Assembly: GCA_025928535.1 (NCBI GenBank)
Contig: JAICJJ010000048.1
Span: forward strand, 1-10,603
Length of the DNA stretch: 10,603 nucleotides
Direction of reading: 5' to 3'
Origin: Thermomicrobiales bacterium
Lineage (GTDB): Bacteria; Chloroflexota; Chloroflexia; Thermomicrobiales; UBA6265
Shown: in pieces, positions 5,857 to 10,603 of the stretch
Position numbering within the stretch: the first letter of the stretch is position 1
Layout of the letters: the number at the start of each line of letters is the position of its first letter
The notes under the pieces: generated by a model
What the model saw: the letters and a program-made list of their open reading frames with translations, nothing else
Databases searched by the model: none
Told to the model about the DNA's origin: nothing
Position numbers and translations under genes: made by a program

Positions 5857-6789
5857 CTACTGGACGGTGAACACCGTCACCATGCCGTCCGCCGCGTGCG
5901 GCCGGCCGGTATGCTCGTCGATGATGAAGCAGACGACGGCGTAGGTCGCCGGCTTCAGATCGAATTCGGCCCAGGTCGTCTGGCCGCCCGATTGCAGCGC
6001 GGCATAGCCGGTCCAGATGAACTTGTCGAAGAGCGGATGGCCGGCGATCGGCGTGCCCGACATCAGCGCGTTGAATTCCTGGACGATTTGCTGGGACGTC
6101 GCGCCGTCCGGTATCCGCACCATCACGACGTGATGGGCATGCTGGGAGCCGGTGTTGGCGATCTTCCAGACCTGCGGTCCCGCCGGAATATCCCCCGGCG
6201 TGACGAGGTATTGCAGATTGTCCGTTTCTTCGAGCGTCACCGTCGCGGGCGGCGTGGCCGCCTGCGACGAGGTGGGGGACGAGGCGCCCGCGGCCGTCAC
6301 CGTCAGCGGCGCCAGCGCCATATGCTCTTCCGACCCTTCGGCTTCGGCATAGTACGAGGCAGCCAGATGATACGCGCCCGGCTCGAGCCGGATGATGAAC
6401 GACGCGCTTTCGCCCGCGCCAGGAGTGTTCGTGCCGCCCAGGTACGTCCACCCCGCCTGCGGCATGTCGTCGCGGCCGGCGGCGAGCGCCTGGTCGGTCA
6501 GTTGTTGCTCGCTCAACCCATCGGGCGTCTTCACGATGTCGAGATAGCCGATGAAGTCGTCCATCGCGGACAGTTTCACGAGGTAATAGCCGGCCGCCGC
6601 TTCGGACGGAGCGGCGATCCCGTCCGGACCGACGGTGACGTTCAGTTCCGTGTAGCCCAGCGTCGAGACGATCGTGTCGCTGAACGCCGAATCGACCCGG
6701 ACCTGATCGTCCTGCGCCATCGCGGCGCGGCCGCCGACGGTCAGCAGCAGCGCCGCCAGCATCACCGCCCGAATCATCGCCAAACGCAT
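5857..6789 (-). CDS. Exported tandem cupredoxin-like protein
   Basis: A 310-aa protein. The start at 6789 has GGAGGG 6 nt upstream. Residues 1-25 form a Sec signal peptide ending A-A-M-A. The C-terminal domain (about 183-310) looks like a plastocyanin-type cupredoxin: strand I-A-N-T-G-S, then H217-A-H-H-V-V-M (possible first His ligand), and a closing segment Y-A-V-V-C287-F...H293...H298-A-A-D-G-M303-V, which resembles the C...H...M copper loop with an insertion. The N-terminal domain (about 45-165) repeats the same plan: D-I-V-K-T-P-D-G-L-S against M-V-R-I-P-D-G-A-T-S, L-E-P-G-A-Y against L-K-P-A-T-Y, and a final L-T-V-T against F-T-V. It has no cysteine and no copper loop. A Ser/Thr/Ala/Pro linker (168-183) joins them. 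A role in extracellular copper binding or electron transfer is inferred, not shown. The gene diverges from the NHL protein. Confidence 0.82.
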   Translation of the reverse strand: MRLAMIRAVMLAALLLTVGGRAAMAQDDQVRVDSAFSDTIVSTLGYTELNVTVGPDGIAAPSEAAAGYYLVKLSAMDDFIGYLDIVKTPDGLSEQQLTDQALAAGRDDMPQAGWTYLGGTNTPGAGESASFIIRLEPGAYHLAASYYAEAEGSEEHMALAPLTVTAAGASSPTSSQAATPPATVTLEETDNLQYLVTPGDIPAGPQVWKIANTGSQHAHHVVMVRIPDGATSQQIVQEFNALMSGTPIAGHPLFDKFIWTGYAALQSGGQTTWAEFDLKPATYAVVCFIIDEHTGRPHAADGMVTVFTVQ

Positions 6790-7048
6790 CCCGATCCCTC
6801 CGTGGCGCGTTTCCGCAAAAACAAGCCGGCGACGCCCCCGACCCGATGCCGACCGCATGGCACGCGCCCTGCCTGCGATCATTCGGGGGCGCCGCCGTTC
6901 GGAGCGCCCGCTCCGTTCGATTGACGAAGGAAACGTCACATCGGTTCCAGGCGTCCTTGAAGCGAGCGACGCGACGCGGGCTTGGAGGACCATTCGGCCC
7001 CGCGTCGGACAATCCGCCGCACAACGCCCCGCCAGGGAGGACGCGATC
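6790..7048. other. Divergent promoter region, no gene seen
   Basis: The 259 nt between the cupredoxin-like and NHL protein genes must hold both promoters. TTGACG at 6921-6926 is a fair -35 hexamer for the plus strand, but no good -10 lies 16-18 nt downstream. CGGAGC-GCCC-GCTCCG (6900-6915) is a small inverted repeat just upstream of it. The plus frame of the NHL gene is open back to 6857, but that translation does not resemble a leader. Confidence 0.4.
7034..7040 (+). promoter_or_regulatory. Ribosome binding site fixing a TTG start
   Basis: AGGGAGG ends 8 nt before the TTG at 7049. Starting there gives a leader that aligns from its first residue with that of the protein at 3275, which strongly supports TTG over upstream or internal ATGs. 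Confidence 0.78.
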
Positions 7049-8155
7049 TTGGATGCTCGTCAATTCGACCGAATGACCCGCCTGCTCTCGGACCGCCTCG
7101 ACCGCCGCGCCGCGCTCGGCGCGCTTGGAGCGGCCGCGGCGCTTGTTGGGATCGCCACGCCGGCGGATGCTGCGCCCGAACCGGCGCGCTGCGTGCAGAT
7201 CGGCGCCGCCTGCAACAAGAAAAAGGACCGCTGCTGCCAGCAGGGCCAATGCAAAGGCAAAGTCTGCAAGAAGTCGGGCGGCGGCGGCGGAGGAGGCGGT
7301 GGGGGCGGCACGGTCAGCAGCGCGAAATTCGACCTCGTCTTCACGGGCGGCCCGGGCCTCAACCGGCCGAAAGGGATCGCCTACAGTTCGGACGGCACGG
7401 CATTCGTCTCCGAAAACATCGAAAACCGCGTCCAGGTGTTCGACAGCAGCGGGGCGTACGTCACGCGCTACGGCAGCAGCGGACAGCGATCGTTCAGCGC
7501 GCCGCGCGGCGTGGCGGTCTTCAAGCGCGAGTTCCTCTACGTGGCGAACAACGGCAGCGGCCGCGTGCTGAAACTGAACGTCAAGAACGGCAACTTCATC
7601 ACGTCATGGACCAGCGGCGGCGCCAGTTCGCTGTCCGGCCCGACCGCGCTCGCGGTCGACAGCAGCGGCAACGTTTACGTCGCCGACACTGGCAACAGCC
7701 GGATCGTGAAATTCGACAGCAACGGCAATTTCCTCCAGCAATTCGGCCCCGCCACGCCCAACTTCAGCCGAACCTCGTTGGCCAATCCGGAAGGCGTCGC
7801 CGTCGCCTCGAACGGCAAGGTCTTCGTCGCCGACACGGGCAACAACCGCCTGGTCCTGTTCAAGGCGTCGGGCGACCCGCAAAAAGAGGTGCGGCGGTTC
7901 GACACCAACAATCAGGGCTTCAATTCGCCGCGCGGGATGGCGGTCGACCGCGACGACAACCTGTTCGTGGCCGATTCCGACAACGACCAGATCGTGGTGT
8001 TCGACAAGAGCGGCGCGTTTCTCTTCCGCTTCGGCACGTTCGGCGGCGGCCAGGGGCAGTTCGACACCCCATACGACTGCGCGACCGATCGCTCCAGCCA
8101 CCTCGCCGTGGCCGACATGGCGAACAGCCGGATCGAGCGCTTCATCCTCTCGTAG
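7049..8155 (+). CDS. Exported NHL-repeat propeller with cystine-knot-like N-terminal module
   Basis: A 368-aa protein from a TTG start. Residues 1-42 are the lineage-type leader (M-D-A-R-Q-F-D-R...R19-R20-A-A-L-G), Ala-rich and ending A-D-A-A. Residues 48-73 carry six cysteines (48, 55, 62, 63, 68, 73) spaced C-x6-C-x6-C-C-x4-C-x4-C, the spacing of inhibitor cystine knots. Eleven glycines (77-87) follow. Residues 98-368 hold six NHL repeats, each with a P-x-G-h-A-V/Y start, a V-A-D-T/S-x-N-x-R-h centre and a V-x-F-D-x-x-G end, starting near 104, 150, 196, 245, 291 and 338. Six repeats fit a complete six-bladed propeller. The first two and the last are the most degenerate. NHL propellers bind proteins, sugars or nucleic acids and occasionally act as lyases; no catalytic residues are recognisable. 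Surface display or secretion is inferred. It converges with the M20 gene. Confidence 0.9.
   Translation: MDARQFDRMTRLLSDRLDRRAALGALGAAAALVGIATPADAAPEPARCVQIGAACNKKKDRCCQQGQCKGKVCKKSGGGGGGGGGGGTVSSAKFDLVFTGGPGLNRPKGIAYSSDGTAFVSENIENRVQVFDSSGAYVTRYGSSGQRSFSAPRGVAVFKREFLYVANNGSGRVLKLNVKNGNFITSWTSGGASSLSGPTALAVDSSGNVYVADTGNSRIVKFDSNGNFLQQFGPATPNFSRTSLANPEGVAVASNGKVFVADTGNNRLVLFKASGDPQKEVRRFDTNNQGFNSPRGMAVDRDDNLFVADSDNDQIVVFDKSGAFLFRFGTFGGGQGQFDTPYDCATDRSSHLAVADMANSRIERFILS
7277..7309 (+). repeat. Poly-glycine codon run
   Basis: Eleven consecutive Gly codons (mixed GGC, GGA, GGT, GGG) join the Cys-rich module to the propeller. The mixed codon use suggests that the peptide rather than the DNA repeat is being kept. 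Confidence 0.85.
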
Positions 8156-8158
8156 CGG

Positions 8159-8183
8159 TCGCGTCCGGAGCGGCTCGACGCGA
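8159..8183. terminator. Hairpin between convergent genes
   Basis: TCGCGTC (8159-8165) and GACGCGA (8177-8183) pair perfectly over 7 bp with an 11-nt loop. They fill the 29-nt gap between the stop codons of the NHL and M20 genes. There is no T-tract; a shared terminator is plausible from position. Confidence 0.45.
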
Positions 8184-8184
8184 T

Positions 8185-9456
8185 TCAGACGACGCTCGCT
8201 CCGAACGCCAGCGCCGCGAGCGCGAAGATCCGGCTTGCCTGCTCCAGCGCGGCGACGCTGACGTATTCGTTCGGTCCGTGCGCCAGCGGCAGCAAGCCGG
8301 GGCCGAAGGCGGCCAGCGTCGGGATGCCGCCGATTCCCTGCAACGGCCAGGCGTCGGTCGCGCCGGGGAACGCCGCCAGCGGCGGCGCTTCCCCCAGCAC
8401 CACCGCCGCGGCGGCTTGCGTCGCCCGCACCATCGGATCGTCCGGCAGCACTTCGGTCGGCGCGATCCAGCCGAGCGTCGGGTTGAATTCCCAATCGATC
8501 GCGGCGCCCGGCAGCGTCGGCCGAATCCGCGCCAGCGCGGCATCGACGTCTTCGGCCAACGCTGCCTGCGTCATGCCGGGGATCGTCCGGATATCGACCC
8601 AAAACTCGGCGTGGCCCGGCAACACGCCGTAGCCGACGCCGCCGAGCGCTTTGACCCCGAGGTTGATCGTCGGTCCGCCCGAGCAAAGCGGATGGTCCGG
8701 ATGGCGCAGGCGCAATTCGCGCCGCAAGCCGACGAGCACATTCGCCATCGCTTCGACGGCGTTGACGGTCGGCAGAAGATCGGCGATCGACGAATGGGTT
8801 TGCGTGCCCTGCACCGTCACCCGGAAGCCGCAAAATCCACGCGAAACAACCCGAATCGCTTCCCAATCGCGCGTGACGCCGGCCGGCTCGCCGAGCAGGA
8901 TCGCGTCGGCTTCGATCGCGCCGCTGCGGGCCAGATGCTCCGCGCCGAACCGACTGCCATATTCTTCGTCGGCCGTGAAGATGAGCGACAGGGACCCCGC
9001 CGCGCGCTCGGCGACGCTGGCGAACGCCGCGCCGGCGAGCACCATCGCCGCGCAGGCGCCTTTCATGTCGGTCGAGCCGAGACCGTAGAGCCGGTCGCCG
9101 ACGATCGTCGGCGTGAACGGGTCGGTGTTCCATTCGGCGGCCGCCTCGCCGACCGGCTTGGTGTCGAGGTGGCCGCACAGCGCCAGATGCGGCCCCGGTC
9201 GGCCGCCGTCGATGCGCACGAACAGATTCGGCCGGTTCGGCGCAAGCGCGATCACCTTGGCCGGAGGGAGTCCATAGTCCGCCAGCGCCGCTTCGATCAC
9301 CGCCGCCGGCGCCGTTTCATCTCCCGGCAGGTTCGGGCTTGGGGCGGCGACCAGCGCTTTGGTCAGCCCAACCACTTCTCCGCTTCGCCGGCTCAGAAAG
9401 CCGAGCGTGTCCGCCTCCAGCAACGCCGCATCCTGCTCCCGTCCGCCCGCGCTCAT
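8185..9456 (-). CDS. M20 family metallopeptidase (ArgE/DapE-like)
   Basis: A 423-aa soluble di-metal amidohydrolase of normal family length. The metal and catalytic residues are visible: H96 and D98 in C-G-H-L-D-T, bridging D130 in G-S-T-D-M-K-G, general base E164 and ligand E165 in T-A-D-E-E-Y-G-S, E190 in L-L-G-E-P, and H393 in A-H-G-P-N-E-Y-V. The dimerisation lid covers about residues 203-320 (R-G-F-C-G-F-R-V-T-V-Q-G to D-W-E-F-N-P). Members include acetylornithine deacetylase, succinyl-diaminopimelate desuccinylase, carboxypeptidases and dipeptidases. The E-P after the third ligand and the lid sequence fit the ArgE/DapE side, but the neighbours do not point to arginine or lysine synthesis, so the substrate is left open. 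The start at 9456 follows a GAGGGGG stretch. It reads alone, convergent with the NHL gene. Confidence 0.92.
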   Translation of the reverse strand: MSAGGREQDAALLEADTLGFLSRRSGEVVGLTKALVAAPSPNLPGDETAPAAVIEAALADYGLPPAKVIALAPNRPNLFVRIDGGRPGPHLALCGHLDTKPVGEAAAEWNTDPFTPTIVGDRLYGLGSTDMKGACAAMVLAGAAFASVAERAAGSLSLIFTADEEYGSRFGAEHLARSGAIEADAILLGEPAGVTRDWEAIRVVSRGFCGFRVTVQGTQTHSSIADLLPTVNAVEAMANVLVGLRRELRLRHPDHPLCSGGPTINLGVKALGGVGYGVLPGHAEFWVDIRTIPGMTQAALAEDVDAALARIRPTLPGAAIDWEFNPTLGWIAPTEVLPDDPMVRATQAAAAVVLGEAPPLAAFPGATDAWPLQGIGGIPTLAAFGPGLLPLAHGPNEYVSVAALEQASRIFALAALAFGASVV

Positions 9457-9498
9457 CCCCTACCCCCTCGCCCTGCATCCGCTTCGACCCTGGCCCGC

Positions 9499-9525
9499 AT
9501 TGTCCGCCATGGCGCGTGATGACAA
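9499..9525 (-). promoter_or_regulatory. Possible promoter of the M20 peptidase gene
   Basis: On the minus strand TTGTCA (9525-9520) and GACAAT (9504-9499) match the -35 and -10 consensus at 5 and 4 of 6 positions, but the spacing is only 15 nt. The start point would lie about 36 nt before the ATG at 9456. Weak support. Confidence 0.3.
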
Positions 9526-9539
9526 AAGACGCCGCCTCT

Positions 9540-9639
9540 CCTCATCGTCATTCCGACGAGGAGGAATCCGTCATCCGAATGGGGCAAGGTCGGCGAGAAG
9601 CGCACGGATTCCTCGCGGCGGCTCGGAATGACGATGGGG
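9540..9639. repeat. Long imperfect palindrome of the CATTCCGA/GGAATCC intergenic repeat type
   Basis: The left arm has CATCGTCATTCCGA (9543-9556), CGAG, then GAGGAATCCGT (9561-9571). The right arm has ACGGATTCCTC (9604-9614), 8 nt, then TCGGAATGACGATG (9623-9636). The outer 14 bp and inner 11 bp pair perfectly; only the internal loop differs (4 against 8 nt). Three more outer pairs (9540-9542 with 9637-9639, one a T-G wobble) extend the stem. The centre is 32 nt. This is two inverted copies of one unit and resembles dispersed repeats I recall from Chloroflexota and other environmental bacteria. It is non-coding and lies between the divergent M20 and VIT-protein genes. In 9457-9763 I see no gene; the only other items are this repeat and the weak promoter at 9499-9525. 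Confidence 0.85.
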
Positions 9640-9748
9640 CGCGGCCGACTCTCCTCGACTTGTCGACTCCTCGACGTCCCGATTCGGAACCTTCCCGACC
9701 GCGCCCGCGTCTCCTTCTTCAATACACCCGCGATGCGATCGTCCCAGC

Positions 9749-9755
9749 GAGGAGG
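9749..9755 (+). promoter_or_regulatory. Ribosome binding site of the VIT-domain gene
   Basis: GAGGAGG lies 8 nt before the ATG at 9764. It supports this start and the signal peptide that follows. Confidence 0.75.
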
Positions 9756-9763
9756 AAGACGAC

Positions 9764-10603
9764 ATGCGCCCGATCCGCACGTTGCTGTTGCTCGCTCTTG
9801 TCGTCGTCATGTCGGCGCCGATTTTCGCGGTCGGCGGCGCCGCCCAGGGGGTCGTCATCGCGCCGCCGCCCCGTTGCGATCCCGCCTGTCCCAGTCCGGA
9901 GCCAATCGGCGATCAGATCGAGATTCGCTCGCTGCAGGCCGACGTCACGATTCACGATCAGATCGCGGCCACGCGCATCGATCAGGTCGTGCGCAATCCG
10001 AATCGGTGGGCCGCGCAGGCGAAGTTGATCTTCCCGATTCCGGCCGGCGCGACGGTCTCCGGGTTCACCCTCTGGGTCGATGGCGAACCCGTCCAGGCGA
10101 CGCTGCTCGACGCCGACGCGGCCCGTCGCGTGTATGACGACATCGTCCGCTCGCTGCGCGATCCCGGATTGCTCGAATACGTGGGAACCGGCGCCGTCCA
10201 GGCGAGCGTCTTTCCGATTCCGCCGGGTGGTGAGCGGCAGGTCCGCTTCGAATACAGCCAGGTGTTGCCGACCGACGGCGGGCTCGCGCATTATGTCGCG
10301 CCGCTCGGCGTCGCCCGCTTTTCCGCCCAGCCGGTCGATCAGATCAGCGTCCGGGTGGCGATCGACGCCGCCACGCCGCTGCGGGCGATCTACTCGCCGT
10401 CGCACGATGTCGCGATCGACCGCATCGACGACCGCCACGCTGTCGTCGGGTTCGAAGGCGCGGGCGCGGCGTCGCCGGCCGATTTCGAACTCTATTACAG
10501 CGCCTCGCCCGACCCGATCGGCGCCAATGTCGTCTCCTATGTCGATCCCGCCACCGGCGACGGCACGTTCATGCTGCTCGCCGCGCCGGGCATCGACGCC
10601 AGC
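9764..10603 (+). CDS. Exported VIT-domain protein, 3' part missing
   Basis: The first 280 residues of a protein that runs off the right edge. Residues 1-28 are a Sec signal peptide (R-T-L-L-L-L-A-L-V-V-V-M core). C38 and C42 lie in a short Pro-rich stretch. Residues 50-170 form a VIT domain: L-Q-A-D-V-T-I (57-63), V-V-R-N-P-N (75-80), L-I-F-P-I-P-A-G-A (88-96), W-V-D-G-E (104-108), A-A-R-R-V-Y-D-D-I-V (119-128) and the signature R-D-P-G-L-L-E-Y-V (132-140) with V-F-P-I-P-P-G-G-E-R (149-158). A further beta-rich region runs to the edge, ending G-T-F-M-L-L-A-A-P. In VIT proteins a VWA domain usually follows directly, so its metal-binding D-x-S-x-S motif should lie just beyond the window. Bacterial VIT-VWA proteins are surface or secreted, often adhesive or sortase-anchored; the role here is inferred from family only. 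Confidence 0.88.
   Translation, partial: MRPIRTLLLLALVVVMSAPIFAVGGAAQGVVIAPPPRCDPACPSPEPIGDQIEIRSLQADVTIHDQIAATRIDQVVRNPNRWAAQAKLIFPIPAGATVSGFTLWVDGEPVQATLLDADAARRVYDDIVRSLRDPGLLEYVGTGAVQASVFPIPPGGERQVRFEYSQVLPTDGGLAHYVAPLGVARFSAQPVDQISVRVAIDAATPLRAIYSPSHDVAIDRIDDRHAVVGFEGAGAASPADFELYYSASPDPIGANVVSYVDPATGDGTFMLLAAPGIDAS

Noticed and set aside
5074..6924. A 616-codon open frame on the plus strand opposite the isochorismatase and cupredoxin genes
   Set aside because: Arg-rich, no motifs, and it spans two recognised genes and their intergenic hairpin.
5465..7249. A 594-codon open frame on the minus strand
   Set aside because: Same strand but another frame of the cupredoxin and isochorismatase genes; the translation has no domain and crosses the divergent promoter region.
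7049..8155. The cystine-knot module as a true secreted toxin with an immunity gene nearby
   Set aside because: No small immunity-like gene, processing protease or secretion operon is adjacent, and the module is fused to a large propeller.
7604..9178. A 524-codon open frame on the minus strand
   Set aside because: It lies out of frame with the M20 gene and antisense to the NHL gene, and its Arg/Asp-rich translation has no motif.
6982..9519. An 845-codon open frame on the plus strand across the NHL and M20 genes
   Set aside because: It is Arg/Gln/Gly-rich without family motifs and overlaps two genes with clear domains, ribosome binding sites and catalytic residues. Long empty frames are expected opposite or beside genes in GC-rich DNA.
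9651..9675. Direct repeat CTCCTCGAC twice with 16-nt period
   Set aside because: Only two short copies around a small palindrome; no array, and no sign of a CRISPR or iteron.
9690..9763. Promoter search upstream of the VIT-domain gene (TTCAAT at 9718-9723 as a -10)
   Set aside because: No -35 hexamer lies at 16-18 nt; the best candidate, TTCCCG, is 20 nt away and poor.

Overview
This GC-rich window (roughly two-thirds G+C by eye) most resembles a Thermomicrobiales-type member of the Chloroflexota. That placement is an inference from three things: GTG/TTG starts with strong GGAGG-type ribosome binding sites; two exported Cys-rich proteins that share a leader of the form M-D-x-x-Q-F-D-R-x2-R-x2-S-x4-R-R-x-A-L-G; and an intergenic palindrome built from GTCATTCCGA / GAGGAATCCGT units, a repeat type I associate with Chloroflexota and other environmental phyla. 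No rRNA, tRNA, CRISPR array, transposase or phage gene was seen. Both edge genes are cut by the window.

Layout. 1-582 (-): 5' part of an exported C45/phospholipase B-like N-terminal-nucleophile hydrolase, cut three residues after its probable catalytic Cys. 827-2906 (-): two-gene operon of a cyclic-nucleotide-binding-domain/thioredoxin-reductase-like flavoprotein followed by a 136-aa protein of unknown function. 3275-3709 (+): exported Cys-rich protein behind a near-consensus promoter at 3168-3196. 3733-3766: perfect 12-bp hairpin between convergent genes. 3788-5760 (-): probable operon of isochorismatase-family hydrolase, UBP-type zinc finger protein and DUF5996 protein. 5857-6789 (-): exported protein with two tandem cupredoxin-like domains. 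7049-8155 (+): exported protein with a cystine-knot-like mini-domain, an 11-glycine linker and a six-repeat NHL propeller. 8185-9456 (-): M20 family metallopeptidase. 9540-9639: long palindromic repeat. 9764 to the end (+): exported VIT-domain protein, cut before its expected VWA domain.

How the genes relate. Five of the eleven genes are predicted to be exported, so the window is rich in cell-surface functions (propeller, cupredoxin, VIT protein, Cys-rich protein, hydrolase). The cytoplasmic genes are mainly redox and small-molecule enzymes (flavoprotein, isochorismatase-like hydrolase, M20 peptidase). No single pathway joins them. The most distinctive items are the cystine-knot/propeller protein, the shared lineage-type leader, the duplicated cupredoxin with one apparently inactive half, and the palindromic repeat.
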